The notes: generated by a model from the letters alone, not told the origin. Numbered from the stretch's first letter, positions 8,750 through 17,438 are shown. The stretch: DNA of 64,000 nt from Aminobacter niigataensis (GCF_014200015.1 NZ_JACHOT010000001.1:992001-1056000); one strand, 5' to 3'. Numbers and translations are program-made.

Positions 8750-8816
8750 TGCCTTCGTCATCCTCGGGCGGAGCAGGAGCGTAGCGACGTCACGGAGACC
8801 CGGGGATCCATGCCGT
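8750..8816 (-). repeat. Intergenic repeat, right copy of an inverted pair
   Basis: A 67-base copy of the 8424-8489 element in opposite orientation, 260 bases away. The outer 24 and inner 30 or so bases are identical between the copies; the differences cluster at the centre (GCAGTTCGCTTC against GTGACGTCGCTAC). Transcribed together they could form a long hairpin. Confidence 0.85.
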
Positions 8817-8893
8817 GACGTGGATGAAGCCAATTAAGGCCCAATGCTGGCGCCCAACCGGCACTGGCGCCGACACCGCTCATCGTCGACATG

Positions 8894-8929
8894 AAAAAAA
8901 GCCCCGATCGCCGAAGCGAAAGGGGCTTT
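8894..8929 (-). terminator. Rho-independent terminator of the FrnE-like gene
   Basis: On the minus strand the stem is AAAGCCCC/GGGGCTTT (8898-8905 with 8922-8929), followed by a run of T residues complementary to the A-run 8894-8900. It begins about 40 bases after the stop of the oxidoreductase. Confidence 0.85.
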
Positions 8930-8970
8930 GGATGTCTCGCATAACCGTCGGGCGCAGTCGCCCGGCGAGT

Positions 8971-9648
8971 TCAGTTGAGGACGGGCTCGCCCGCTGCCTT
9001 TTCGGCTGCGACCTGGCGGATGGCGTCGGCGAGCGTTGCCGAATCCTGCGCGCCCATGACCGCATATTTGCCGTCGAGCAGGAAGCAGGGCACGCCCGTG
9101 ATGCCCATGCGCGAGGCGGTGACGATCTCGTTGGTCACTTCGTCGCGGTCGGAATCGGTAGCCAGCAGCGCTTCGACCACGGCAGCGTCCATGCCTGCCT
9201 GGCGGGCGGCTTCGACGAGCACGGCGTGGTCGCCGACATTCTTGCCTTGTTCGAAATAGAGGCTGAACAGCGCGCGTGCGAGCTTGTCCTGGACGCCTTC
9301 GCCTGAAGCTGCGGCCCACCGGATGACGCGATGGGCGTCGAGCGTGTTGGGTGCAACGGTAATCGCATCGAAATCGAACGAGATGCCCTCGACCGCGCCA
9401 AGCGACACGAGGTTGGCATGGGCCTGCTTGAGCTTCGTCTCGTCATTGAACTTCGACAGCATGTAGGCCTTGCGTTCCTTGCCCTCGGGCGGAATCGTCG
9501 GGTCGAGCTGGAACGGACGCCAGCGGACCTCGGCTTCGATGTCGGGCAGGCTGGCAAGCGCGTTTTCGAGGCGCTTCATGCCGAGGAAGCACCACGGGCA
9601 GACCACGTCCGAGACGACGTCGATGGTGAGCTTGTTCTGTTCTGTCAT
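8971..9648 (-). CDS. DsbA-family (FrnE-like) thiol oxidoreductase
   Basis: A 225-residue protein of the FrnE branch of the DsbA thioredoxin superfamily (also called 2-hydroxychromene-2-carboxylate isomerase/DsbA-like). The redox motif CPWC is at residues 17-20 in DVVSDVVCPWCFLGMKRLE, followed by the all-helical insertion and the cis-Pro strand GVPCFLLDGKYAVMGAQ (ITGVPCF). There is no signal peptide, so it is cytoplasmic, which fits FrnE rather than periplasmic DsbA. It is read toward a clear terminator at 8894-8929. Its start lies 24 bases downstream of the stop of the binding-protein gene, suggesting read-through from it. Confidence 0.88.
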   Translation of the reverse strand: MTEQNKLTIDVVSDVVCPWCFLGMKRLENALASLPDIEAEVRWRPFQLDPTIPPEGKERKAYMLSKFNDETKLKQAHANLVSLGAVEGISFDFDAITVAPNTLDAHRVIRWAAASGEGVQDKLARALFSLYFEQGKNVGDHAVLVEAARQAGMDAAVVEALLATDSDRDEVTNEIVTASRMGITGVPCFLLDGKYAVMGAQDSATLADAIRQVAAEKAAGEPVLN

Positions 9649-9672
9649 GGAAAAGTCCTTGATTGACGCTGA

Positions 9673-11493
9673 CTAGCCGCCCTGACTCCACCAGACCGGC
9701 AACTGATAGCCAAATATGGGTGTCTTTTCCGGATGTTTGAGTCTTTTGGCAAAAGCGATCCACTGTTCGGAGTTGTGCTGCATGGGCACCATGTAGCTGC
9801 CGGAGATCAGCAGGCGGTCGAGCGCACGCACGGCAGCGACAAAATCCTCTTTCTCGCGGGCCTTCAGCATGGCGTCGATCATGGCGTCGACCGCCGGGCT
9901 GGAGACGCCGGCAAGGTTGAACGATCCCTGCTTTTGCGCCGCGGACGAACCCCAGCGGCCGATCTGCTCGATACCCGGGGACAAAGTACCGGAGAAGCCG
10001 GTGACGCCGATCAGGGCGTCGAATTCGAATGCCTGCTTGCGCGACTGGATCTGGTCGGCCTCGAGCGCGCGGATGGTGACCGCGATGCCGAGCTTTTCCA
10101 GCGTGCGCTGGTAGATGGCTGCCAGCCGCTGCTCGGCTTCCGACGAGGTCAGGATCTCGAATGCGAAGGGCTTGCCTTCGCTGTCCTGCATCTTGCCGCC
10201 TTGCAGCGTGTAGCCGGCGCTCTTGAACAGGTCGAATGCGGCCTTCAGGATCTTTCGGTCCTGGCCAGAGCCGTCGGTGACCGGCGGACGCCAGGTGCCG
10301 TCCATGATTTCGGAGCGGACGGCATCGGGGAAGGGCGCCAGCAGCGCCTTTTCCTTGTCGCTGGCCGGCACGCCATAGGCCGAAAGCTCCGTGCCCTGCC
10401 AATAGCTGACCGTGCGCTCATACTTGCCGCTGAACAGGTTCCGGTTGGCCCATTCGAAGTCGTAGAGCATGCCGAGCGCCTGGCGCACGACCGGATTGGC
10501 GAACTTCGGCAGCCGGGTGTTGAACATGAAGCCGGTGACGACAGGCGGAAGCCCGCTCTTGAAGGTTTCGGCTACGATGTCGCCGTTCTTGTAGGCGGGG
10601 AAGTCGAAGCCGCGCTCGCGCTTGACGGGGTCAGCCTCGGTGAAGGTGTCGCAAAGACCCTTCTTGAAGGCTTCGAACTGGGCCGCGGCGTTGAGGAAAT
10701 ACTCGATGGTGATCTGGTCGTAATTGTCGAAGCCGCGCTTCGAGGGGATGCCACGGGCCCAATATTCGGGGTTGCGTTTGAACACGATGCGCTCGCCGGG
10801 CTTCACCTCGGCTACCGTATAGGGGCCGCTGCCGATGATCGGCTTGAGGGTGGTCTGGTCGAACGTTTCCTTTGAGAAGGCGTGCTTTGGCACGATTGGC
10901 GTCAATGCGACGATCAGCGGAAACTCGCGGTCTGCCTTGTCGTTGAAGGTGAAGCGGACGCTGCGGTCGCCGGTCTTTTCGATCTTCTCGATCTTGGACA
11001 TGCGGTCGGAGTAGGGCGGGCGGCCCTTTTCGGTGAAGACTTCATAGGTGAAGATGACGTCGTCGGGCGTGATCTCCTTGCCATCCGACCATTTGGCGTC
11101 CGGGTCGAGGTTGAACTCGATCCACTTGCGCTCCGGGTCGATGTCGACCGACTTCGCGGTGAGGCCGTAGATGCTGAAGGCCTCGTCGGCACTGCGCTGC
11201 ATCAGCGATTCGAAGACGAGGTTGCCGTAAATGACGTCGACCATGCCGCGCGCGGTGGTGCGCAGGCTCTTGATGATGAACGGGTTGAGGTTGTCGAAGC
11301 TGCCGATGACGCAATAGGTGATCTTGCCGCCCTTGGGCGCGTCGGGATTGGCGTAGGGAAAGCTGTTGAAGTCAGCCGGCAAAGCGGGCGTGCCGTGCAT
11401 CGAGAGGCCGTGAACCGGCTCGGCAAGGGCCGCCTGCGGGCCGACAAAAGCGATGGCGGCGGTGGCGGCCAGCAGCGAAAGAGTGCGTCTCAC
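9673..11493 (-). CDS. Periplasmic extracellular solute-binding protein, family 5 (YejA-like)
   Basis: A 606-residue oligopeptide/microcin-C-type binding protein. GTG 11493 was chosen because it is preceded by GGAGAA at six bases and gives a normal signal peptide MRRTLSLLAATAAIAFVGP ending near ALA (residues 1-24); the frame stays open upstream but encodes untypical sequence. The mature start HGLSMHGTPALPADFNSFPY followed by ANPDAPKGGKITY is a YejA hallmark. YejA normally works with YejB/E/F permease and ATPase; none is adjacent here, so it is an orphan or serves a transporter elsewhere. The FrnE-like gene follows in the same direction. Confidence 0.85.
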   Translation of the reverse strand: MRRTLSLLAATAAIAFVGPQAALAEPVHGLSMHGTPALPADFNSFPYANPDAPKGGKITYCVIGSFDNLNPFIIKSLRTTARGMVDVIYGNLVFESLMQRSADEAFSIYGLTAKSVDIDPERKWIEFNLDPDAKWSDGKEITPDDVIFTYEVFTEKGRPPYSDRMSKIEKIEKTGDRSVRFTFNDKADREFPLIVALTPIVPKHAFSKETFDQTTLKPIIGSGPYTVAEVKPGERIVFKRNPEYWARGIPSKRGFDNYDQITIEYFLNAAAQFEAFKKGLCDTFTEADPVKRERGFDFPAYKNGDIVAETFKSGLPPVVTGFMFNTRLPKFANPVVRQALGMLYDFEWANRNLFSGKYERTVSYWQGTELSAYGVPASDKEKALLAPFPDAVRSEIMDGTWRPPVTDGSGQDRKILKAAFDLFKSAGYTLQGGKMQDSEGKPFAFEILTSSEAEQRLAAIYQRTLEKLGIAVTIRALEADQIQSRKQAFEFDALIGVTGFSGTLSPGIEQIGRWGSSAAQKQGSFNLAGVSSPAVDAMIDAMLKAREKEDFVAAVRALDRLLISGSYMVPMQHNSEQWIAFAKRLKHPEKTPIFGYQLPVWWSQGG

Positions 11494-11721
11494 GACGATT
11501 CTCCACGAATTCGGGGAAGCTTTGATGATTCGAAGGGTAGCGCAGGCGAATGCGGCCCGTCTATTGCCGCCTCTAGGCACAAGAAATGCGCGGAAACAGG
11601 CTGGATTCGCGGCTCGCGGCAGTGTAACACGCGCGGCGAAGTCATGCTGTTGCCTCATTTGCCCAACAGGTAGCGTCGACACACGGCTTGGGCCGGTTCC
11701 GGGATTGTTTGAGAGGAATTC

Positions 11722-12354
11722 ATGAAGATGACGAGCCAGAAATTCGACGGTCTCCGTCTGTCGGCCTTGGCGGCTGGCGTTGCCGGTGTGCTGGCTTCGG
11801 GCCTGTCGCCTGCTGCCGCACAGCAGCAGCAGATCCCGCAGGGCTGGTTCAAGGCCTGTTCCAAGCAGGCTGACGTGGACATCTGCAACGTGCAGAACAT
11901 CCTGACCGCCAGCAACGGCCAGCTGGTTACCGGCATCTCGATGATCGAGCTCAAGGGCAAGGTCAACCGCAAGGTCTTCCAGGTCACCGTTCCGAGCGGC
12001 CGCCTCGTGCCTCCCGGCATCGGCCTGCAGGTCGACGGCGGCAAGGCGCAGAAGCTCGAATACGTGATCTGCTTCCCCGACCGTTGCGTTGCTGAGACCG
12101 CACTTTCCGACCAGCTCGTGGCGTCCTTCAAGAAGGGCACCGAACTGACGCTGACTTCGGTCAACTTCCAGAACCAGCCGAACCCGATCAAGGTTTCGCT
12201 GTCGGGCTTCACCGGCGCCTTTGACGGCGAGCCGATGAAGCAGTCGGACCTTGAGGACCGCCAGAAGAAGCTCCAGGAATTCGTATCGAAGAACAACCAG
12301 GACTTCGCCAAGAAGCTCAAGGAAGAGCAGGACAAGGCCAAGACGGCCAACTGA
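11722..12354 (+). CDS. Invasion-associated locus B (IalB) family periplasmic protein
   Basis: A 210-residue secreted protein. The signal peptide is about residues 1-34 with hydrophobic core SALAAGVAGVLASGL and cleavage near AAAQQ. The IalB domain follows: GWFKACSKQADVDICNVQN, then VPSGRLVPPGIGLQVDGG and YVICFPDRCVAETAL, with the conserved cysteines expected to form disulfides. The C-terminal 40 residues are charged and helical (KKLQEFVSKNNQDF...). IalB was named for Bartonella erythrocyte invasion but is widespread in non-pathogenic rhizobia, where its role is unclear. GAGAGGAA precedes ATG 11722, and a strong terminator follows. Confidence 0.92.
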   Translation: MKMTSQKFDGLRLSALAAGVAGVLASGLSPAAAQQQQIPQGWFKACSKQADVDICNVQNILTASNGQLVTGISMIELKGKVNRKVFQVTVPSGRLVPPGIGLQVDGGKAQKLEYVICFPDRCVAETALSDQLVASFKKGTELTLTSVNFQNQPNPIKVSLSGFTGAFDGEPMKQSDLEDRQKKLQEFVSKNNQDFAKKLKEEQDKAKTAN

Positions 12355-12376
12355 TCGATCTTCCGATCCGGATATG

Positions 12377-12407
12377 AAAAAAGCGGGGCCGATTGCCCCG
12401 CTTTTTT
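12377..12407. terminator. Bidirectional rho-independent terminator between ialB-family gene and hspQ
   Basis: A 13 bp perfect stem AAAAAAGCGGGGC (12377-12389) / GCCCCGCTTTTTT (12395-12407) with a five-base loop. A-run and T-run on the two sides make it functional for both converging genes. Confidence 0.93.
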
Positions 12408-12429
12408 GTTTTAGATCAATGATTTGAAT

Positions 12430-12753
12430 TCAGTGGCTGATGCGGGCCTTGGGGGCGTAGCGTCCGTCCGACGTCTTGTCGAAATATTCGCCGACCTGCG
12501 GGTGGCGGACGGGTTCGCCGGAACTGTCTTCGAGCAGGTTCTGCTCGGAGACATAGGCGACGTATTCAGTCTCGGCGTTTTCAGCCAGCAGATGATAGAA
12601 AGGCTGGTCGCGCCTGGGGCGCACGGCTGCGGGGATCGCGTCGTACCATTCCTCGGTATTGGCGAATTCGGGGTCGACATCGAAGATGACACCTCGGAAC
12701 GGGAACACCCGGTGGCGCACCACCTGTCCGATCGAGAACTTTGCCGTCTTCAT
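12430..12753 (-). CDS. hspQ: Heat shock protein HspQ
   Basis: A 107-residue HspQ (YccV) homologue, a small hemimethylated-DNA-binding-domain protein that in enterobacteria acts as a Lon protease specificity factor. The hallmark N-terminus KFSIGQVVRHRVFPFRGVIFDVDPEF is intact, followed by RDQPFYHLLAENAETEYVAYVSEQNL. ATG 12753 is preferred over an in-frame GTG at 12762. It converges on the IalB-family gene and shares the bidirectional terminator. No clear heat-shock (RpoH) promoter could be recognised upstream. Confidence 0.93.
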   Translation of the reverse strand: MKTAKFSIGQVVRHRVFPFRGVIFDVDPEFANTEEWYDAIPAAVRPRRDQPFYHLLAENAETEYVAYVSEQNLLEDSSGEPVRHPQVGEYFDKTSDGRYAPKARISH

Positions 12754-13022
12754 GCCGATCACCGTACGCTACGCAATGCCAGTCGAATCACTTTTGTTTT
12801 CAAACGCTTAGAGCCAAGTTCCTGCTGAGGGCACCGTGCTGTCGCGGAGAGTGTACCATCATTCATCCTTATTTGGCGCGGCAAGGCAGCCATTTCAATG
12901 GCATAGCGGCTTGACGGACGGCAAAGCCGCACGATACCGGCACGCTGACAATGCTCCGTTGCGTACCCTGACCGACAGGCAAGGGCGCGTGTTTTCCAGC
13001 CCTGCGAAGCGGGAACGTGCCC

Positions 13023-13985
13023 ATGTCTGACGTGATCGGTCTGGTCCTGCCGTTCTTCGGCCTGATCTTCATGGGCTTCCTGGTGGCGCGGATCACGAGG
13101 CAGCCGCTCGAAGCGCTCGGCTGGATGACGACCTTCATCGTCTATGTCGCGCTGCCGGCGCTGTTTTTCCAGCTGCTTGCCAAGACGCCGTTCGAGCAGT
13201 TGACGGAATGGGGCTACATATCAGGCGCGGTGTTCTCGACCTTCGTCATCTTCGCGCTGATGTTTGCGGCGTCCTACATCAAGGGGCGGGGCGAGATCGC
13301 CGAATCGACGATCAAGGGGCTGGCCTCGGCCTACGGCAATATCGGCTATATGGGGCCAGGGCTTGCGTTGCTGGCCTTCGGCGAGGAGGCGGCGGTGCCG
13401 GTGGCGCTGATCTTCTGCTTCGAGAACATCATGCATTTCACCATTGCGCCGATGATGATGGCACTGGCCGGCGACGAGCCGCGCGCGCCGATGAGCGTGG
13501 CGCTGGACGTGGTCAAGAAGATCGCCTTCCACCCGTTCATCATCGCCACGGCGGTCGGGGTGCTTGCGGCCTATGTCGAGTTCCGGCCGCCGCTGCCGGT
13601 CGAGAGATTCCTCGAATATCTGTCGCGGGCGGCAGCCCCTTGCGCGCTGTTTGCGATGGGCGTGACGCTGGCGCTCCGGCCGCTCAAGCGGGTACCGCAC
13701 GAGATGGTACCGATCGCTCTGCTCAAGCTGATCGTTCACCCGCTGCTGTGCTACGTCGTGCTGAGCTGGATCGGCAATTTCTCGCCGGTATGGCTGTTTT
13801 CGGCGGTGCTGCTGGCAGCCCTGCCGACTGCGACCAACGTCTTCGTCATCGCCCAGCAATATGGCGTGTGGGTCGAGCGGGCGTCGGCCAGCGTGCTGGT
13901 GACGACATGCGCTTCGGTGCTGACGGTCACCGGCCTGCTCTACATGATCCAGCACGGCATACTTCCGCCGGATCTTTTTCCTTAA
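13023..13985 (+). CDS. AEC family transporter (auxin efflux carrier-like)
   Basis: A 320-residue integral membrane protein of the AEC superfamily, with about ten hydrophobic segments spread over the whole length and a polar central loop near residues 150-175. The family motif GNIGYMGPGLALLAFGE (about 103-119) and the C-terminal PTATNVFVIAQQYG support the call. Substrates of bacterial AEC carriers are usually organic acids such as malate, or unknown. ATG 13023 was chosen over in-frame GTG 13017. It converges on the UbiH-type gene, whose stop is six bases away. Confidence 0.88.
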   Translation: MSDVIGLVLPFFGLIFMGFLVARITRQPLEALGWMTTFIVYVALPALFFQLLAKTPFEQLTEWGYISGAVFSTFVIFALMFAASYIKGRGEIAESTIKGLASAYGNIGYMGPGLALLAFGEEAAVPVALIFCFENIMHFTIAPMMMALAGDEPRAPMSVALDVVKKIAFHPFIIATAVGVLAAYVEFRPPLPVERFLEYLSRAAAPCALFAMGVTLALRPLKRVPHEMVPIALLKLIVHPLLCYVVLSWIGNFSPVWLFSAVLLAALPTATNVFVIAQQYGVWVERASASVLVTTCASVLTVTGLLYMIQHGILPPDLFP

Positions 13986-13990
13986 AGACG

Positions 13991-15220
13991 CTATTCCGTC
14001 GAGATGTCGCGCGGGCGGCGCGGCGAACGCAGGCTGGATGCGATCGACGAAAAGCCGCTGCCCGGGCGAAGGCCCTCGCGCATGAAGAAGGCGCGCAGCG
14101 GCGAGAACCCGCCGAGAAAATTGAGCCCCGCGCTGCGGGCGAGCTGCGCCGGCAACATGTCCGACAGCAGCGACCTGTTGAGCAGGTTGACCGCGCTGGT
14201 GCGGGCAAGAATGTCGGGCCGGCGTGCCGAGTCGTAGGCGGCGAGCGCTGCCTGCGCGCCCGGGTCAGCGGCATGTTTCAACGCCATTTCAACAAGTTGG
14301 TCGACATCCCTGATGCCGAGATTGAGGCCCTGGGCGCCGATCGGCGGAAACACGTGCGCGGCCTCGCCGACGAGGGCGATGCGGTTCTGGGCAAAGCGCT
14401 GGGGCAACGAGGTCGAGAGCGGGTAGATCTGGCGGCCACCCTCGACGGTGACGCGGCCGAGCATCGATTGCATCTGGTGTTCGACACGCAGCGACAGTGC
14501 CGCGTCGTCGAGATCGGCGAACTGCTTTGCCGTCTCGGGCCGCAGCACCCAGACGAGGCTGGAGCGACGGCCGGGCAGCGGTACCTGGGTGAACGGACCG
14601 GTTTCGGTGTGGAATTCGGTCGAAGTGAAGGCATGGTCGCGGCTGTGGGTGAAGTTCAGCACCAGGGCTGCCTGCGGCAGCGTGCGGGCGGTTGCCGAAA
14701 TGCCTGCCGCCTGGCGCGCCGGTGAGTTTCGTCCGTCTGCGGCGACCGCCAGCGGTGCAACCACCGTCGTGCCATCCGAAAGCGCTGCCGTGACCTGGTG
14801 CGGTTCGGTCGTCCAGTTCTCGACCAGGGCCCGGCGCCATTCGATGCCTGGATGTGCCTCGACCGACTGCTGCAGAACGGCATTGAGGACGCGGTTCTGG
14901 AAGTTGAAGCCGAAATGCTCTTCGTCGATCTCGCCGGCGCGGAACGTGACGATCGGGCTGCGGACCAGCCGCGAGGTGCCATCGATGATGCGCATGACCT
15001 TGAGCGGTGCGGCGTCCGCTTCCAGGGCATCGAGAACGCCGAGGCGGGTGAGGAACTTGAGCGCGGGGACCATCAGGGCCGTGGTACGTCCGTCGTCGGC
15101 GCGCGCCGGCGGTCCGGCAAGCACGACGCCGAAACCGGCTTCGGCAAAAGCGAGCGCCGATATCAGGCCAACCGGGCCGGTGCCAGCCACCAGAATGCGG
15201 GTTTTCGTGTCGACGCTCAT
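13991..15220 (-). CDS. UbiH/UbiF/COQ6-type FAD-dependent hydroxylase
   Basis: A 409-residue class A flavoprotein monooxygenase. The N-terminal Rossmann motif is GTGPVGLISALAFAEAGF (about residues 13-30), the DG motif is AVAADGRNSPAR in mid-protein, and the second FAD motif is ALVGEAAHVFPPIGAQGLNLGIRD. The last is the UbiH family signature, pointing to ring hydroxylation in ubiquinone synthesis. Which ring position it hydroxylates cannot be told from sequence alone. ATG 15220 is chosen; an in-frame start at 15313 would add 31 residues unlike the family. Confidence 0.88.
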   Translation of the reverse strand: MSVDTKTRILVAGTGPVGLISALAFAEAGFGVVLAGPPARADDGRTTALMVPALKFLTRLGVLDALEADAAPLKVMRIIDGTSRLVRSPIVTFRAGEIDEEHFGFNFQNRVLNAVLQQSVEAHPGIEWRRALVENWTTEPHQVTAALSDGTTVVAPLAVAADGRNSPARQAAGISATARTLPQAALVLNFTHSRDHAFTSTEFHTETGPFTQVPLPGRRSSLVWVLRPETAKQFADLDDAALSLRVEHQMQSMLGRVTVEGGRQIYPLSTSLPQRFAQNRIALVGEAAHVFPPIGAQGLNLGIRDVDQLVEMALKHAADPGAQAALAAYDSARRPDILARTSAVNLLNRSLLSDMLPAQLARSAGLNFLGGFSPLRAFFMREGLRPGSGFSSIASSLRSPRRPRDISTE

Positions 15221-15270
15221 CTGCCGCCGTCCATGCTTGCGAGGTGCCGAATGCGCACCTTCATCATTCC

Positions 15271-15300
15271 GGTATAAGGCAGGCACAAGCCATTGATCAA
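15271..15300 (-). promoter_or_regulatory. Possible promoter for the UbiH-type gene
   Basis: Reading the minus strand, -35 TTGATC (complement of 15295-15300), an 18-base spacer and -10 TATACC (complement of 15271-15276) lie about 50 bases upstream of the chosen ATG. Four of six consensus positions match in each hexamer, so this is tentative. Confidence 0.35.
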
Positions 15301-15605
15301 CGCGGCGTTTCATCCCATTCGACCGGGCGCGCGGCTTTCCGTTGCGTCACTATGGCCTGATTATTGTTCATCTTTTCATGAAGTTGTGCCGAACTTCCCC
15401 GTGCACGCCATCAACTCTGCTTTCGGCTTGTCTGGGGAGCGGCGCTGCTATTAAGTGCCGGATGAAAGGGAGTTTGCCGATGCCAAGCAGGATTGCGCCA
15501 TGAAGGAAGAATTCATGTCCTCCTGCCGCAGCAGTTCTCCCGCACATGCTTGTCTTGCGGCTTCGTTCATCCGGCCCATTTCTGCAAACTCGATTGGCGG
15601 CAACC
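15301..15605. other. Non-coding spacer between divergent ubiH-type gene and pcs
   Basis: About 300 bases without a supportable gene. Frames on both strands lack family features. No perfect hairpin or repeat was noticed. The upstream signals for pcs should lie here, but no hexamer pair with acceptable spacing stands out. Confidence 0.5.
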
Positions 15606-16346
15606 GTGAAGCCTAAGAAAGTCACCTGGCCGCAAGCGCGCGCCTTTTCGGTACATCTGCTCACCGCATCGGGCTCTTTCCTGGCCTTCCTGTCGCTGGT
15701 CGCGGCAAGCGAGGAGCGCTGGACGGCGATGTTCTGGTGGCTGGGGCTGGCGCTGTTCGTCGACGGCATCGACGGGCCGATCGCGCGCAAGCTCGAGGTC
15801 AAGGAAATCCTGCCGACATGGTCGGGCGAATTGCTCGACAACATCATCGACTACGTGACCTACGTGCTCATTCCGGCCTTCGCGCTGTACCAGAGCGGCT
15901 TCATGGGCGAGGGCCTGTCGTTCCTGTCGGGCGCGATCATCGTCGTATCGAGCGCGATCTACTATGCCGACACAGGCATGAAGACGAAGGAGAACTTCTT
16001 CAAGGGCTTCCCCGTCGTCTGGAACATGGTGGTGTTCACCTTGTTCGTCATCGAACCGGGGCAGTGGGTCTCGTTCGCGGTCGTCGTCATCGCCGGAATC
16101 CTGACCTTCGTGCCGATGAACTTCCTGCATCCGGTGCGCGTCGTGCGGCTGAGGAACATCAACCTGCCGATCACCCTGATCTGGTGCGCCTTCGGGGCCA
16201 TCGCCCTGGCGCAGGCGATGCATGCCAGCGACTGGGTCAAGATCGGCATTGCCGTCAGCGGCATCTACCTGTTCTTCATCGGCGGCGTGATGCAGTTCTT
16301 CCCCAACCTCGGCGCCAAGCCGGGTTTCGACAGCGAGAAGGACTGA
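15606..16346 (+). CDS. pcsA: Phosphatidylcholine synthase
   Basis: A CDP-alcohol phosphotransferase that condenses CDP-diacylglycerol with choline to make phosphatidylcholine in one step, the Pcs pathway typical of rhizobia and other host-associated alphaproteobacteria. The catalytic motif DG-x2-AR-x(n)-G-x3-D-x3-D is visible as DGIDGPIARKLEV...SGELLDNIIDYVTYV. Several hydrophobic segments cover the rest, and NFLHPVRVVRLR is a Pcs-specific stretch. Start is uncertain: GTG 15606 gives 246 residues, matching known Pcs length of about 240; an ATG at 15546 would add 20. qor-like 16351 follows after four bases, so both are likely one transcript. Confidence 0.92.
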   Translation: MKPKKVTWPQARAFSVHLLTASGSFLAFLSLVAASEERWTAMFWWLGLALFVDGIDGPIARKLEVKEILPTWSGELLDNIIDYVTYVLIPAFALYQSGFMGEGLSFLSGAIIVVSSAIYYADTGMKTKENFFKGFPVVWNMVVFTLFVIEPGQWVSFAVVVIAGILTFVPMNFLHPVRVVRLRNINLPITLIWCAFGAIALAQAMHASDWVKIGIAVSGIYLFFIGGVMQFFPNLGAKPGFDSEKD

Positions 16347-16350
16347 CGCC

Positions 16351-17328
16351 ATGCCGAAAGCCCTGCGAGTCCATGCCCATGGCGGCCCCGAGGCGCTGGT
16401 CTACGAAGAGGCCGAGGCCGGCCGCCCCGGTGCGGGCCAGGTCCTGATCCGGCACACCGCGATCGGCCTCAATTTCATCGACGTCTATTTCCGCACCGGG
16501 CTCTATCCGGCGCCGAACGGCATGCCGGTGATCCCAGGTGGCGAGGCGGCCGGCGTCGTGCTGGAACTCGGCGAGGGCGTCGAAGGTCTCGAGGTCGGCG
16601 ATCGTGTCGCCTATGCCGTGCCGACCGGAGCCTATTGCGAAGAACGGGTGATTGCCGCCGACAGGCTGGTCAAGGTGCCCGACGGCATCAGCGACGAGCA
16701 GGCCGCGGCGATGATGCTGAAAGGCATGACGGCGGAATACCTGTTGCTGCGCACCTTCAGGGTGAAGGCAGGCGACACGGTGCTCTATCACGCCGCCGCC
16801 GGCGGTGTCGGGCTGATCCTCGGGCAATGGGCCAGGCATCTCGGCGCAACGGTGATCGGCACGGTAGGCTCGGACGAAAAAGGCGAGCTCGCCAGGGCGC
16901 ATGGCTTCGACCACGTGATCAACTATCGCGACCAGGATTTTGTCGCCGAAGTGGCCAGGATCACCGGCGGCCAGAAATGCGATGTGGTTTATGACTCCGT
17001 CGGCAACGACACTTTTCCCGGTTCGCTCGACTGCCTGCGGCCGCTGGGAACCTTCGTCAGCTTCGGCCAGTCGTCGGGACCGATCCCGCCATTCAGCATT
17101 TCGCTGCTGGCGCAGAAGGGCTCGCTCTATGCAACGCGCCCGACCCTTTTCGCCTATAATGCGAAGCGCGAAGATCTGGTCCGCTCGGCCGAGGCGCTGT
17201 TCGATGTGGTGCTCAACGGAGCGGTCGAAATCAGGATCAACCAGCGTTATGCGCTACGCGACGCCGCCCAGGCACATGCCGATCTCGAAGGCCGGAAGAC
17301 CACCGGAACAACGGTACTTATTCCTTGA
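16351..17328 (+). CDS. Quinone oxidoreductase (zeta-crystallin type, MDR superfamily)
   Basis: A 325-residue NADPH-dependent quinone reductase of the zinc-free medium-chain dehydrogenase family. The N-terminal catalytic domain has GLNFIDVYFRTGLYP and the GGEAAGVV turn. The Rossmann motif is HAAAGGVGLILGQWARHLGA (about residues 149-168), where AAxGGVG is the QOR signature. No structural or catalytic zinc ligands are apparent, as expected. It begins four bases after pcs and is probably co-transcribed with it; a functional link to phosphatidylcholine synthesis is not evident. Confidence 0.92.
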   Translation: MPKALRVHAHGGPEALVYEEAEAGRPGAGQVLIRHTAIGLNFIDVYFRTGLYPAPNGMPVIPGGEAAGVVLELGEGVEGLEVGDRVAYAVPTGAYCEERVIAADRLVKVPDGISDEQAAAMMLKGMTAEYLLLRTFRVKAGDTVLYHAAAGGVGLILGQWARHLGATVIGTVGSDEKGELARAHGFDHVINYRDQDFVAEVARITGGQKCDVVYDSVGNDTFPGSLDCLRPLGTFVSFGQSSGPIPPFSISLLAQKGSLYATRPTLFAYNAKREDLVRSAEALFDVVLNGAVEIRINQRYALRDAAQAHADLEGRKTTGTTVLIP

Positions 17329-17377
17329 ATTGTTGCTGGAATCCTTGAAGCTCTTTCAACTTGTGACATGCTTTGCG

Positions 17378-17409
17378 CCGGGAGCAGGACGCGCCTACCA
17401 TGCTCCCGG
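17378..17409 (+). promoter_or_regulatory. Leader hairpin upstream of the BMP-type ABC operon
   Basis: A perfect 9 bp stem CCGGGAGCA (17378-17386) / TGCTCCCGG (17401-17409) with a 14-base loop lies 33 bases before the first gene of the transporter operon. It lacks a T-run, so it is not a standard terminator for the upstream gene. It could be a 5' UTR structure or an operator. Confidence 0.4.
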
Positions 17410-17432
17410 GAACATAAAAAAGAACTGACAAT

Positions 17433-17438
17433 GGGAGG
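17433..17438 (+). promoter_or_regulatory. Ribosome binding site that favours GTG 17443
   Basis: GGGAGG at 17433-17438 is four bases before GTG 17443. The upstream ATG 17431 has no Shine-Dalgarno and would place this one inside the gene. Confidence 0.5.

Larger units (their letters stand above)
8262..8893. other. Non-coding stretch, about 0.63 kb, with an inverted repeat pair
   Basis: No convincing gene is present between the acetyltransferase start and the terminator of the FrnE-like gene. Open frames here run through repeat sequence and show no family features or Shine-Dalgarno. The stretch contains two copies of a 66-67 bp repeat in opposite orientation (8424-8489 and 8750-8816). Between them the word TGGCAG recurs at 8524, 8556 and 8589, about one every 33 bases, in otherwise unremarkable sequence. 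Confidence 0.7.

Noticed and set aside
8289-8750. 153-codon open frame on the minus strand in the non-coding stretch
   Set aside because: It runs through one repeat copy, has no Shine-Dalgarno or family motif, and is rich in Arg/Ser/Pro as expected for random GC-rich sequence.
13208-14725. 505-codon frame on the plus strand across the AEC carrier and UbiH-type genes
   Set aside because: It overlaps two well-supported genes in other frames and has no family signal.
15368-15847. 159-codon minus-strand frame upstream of and within pcs
   Set aside because: Half of it is antisense to pcs and the rest has no motif or ribosome binding site.
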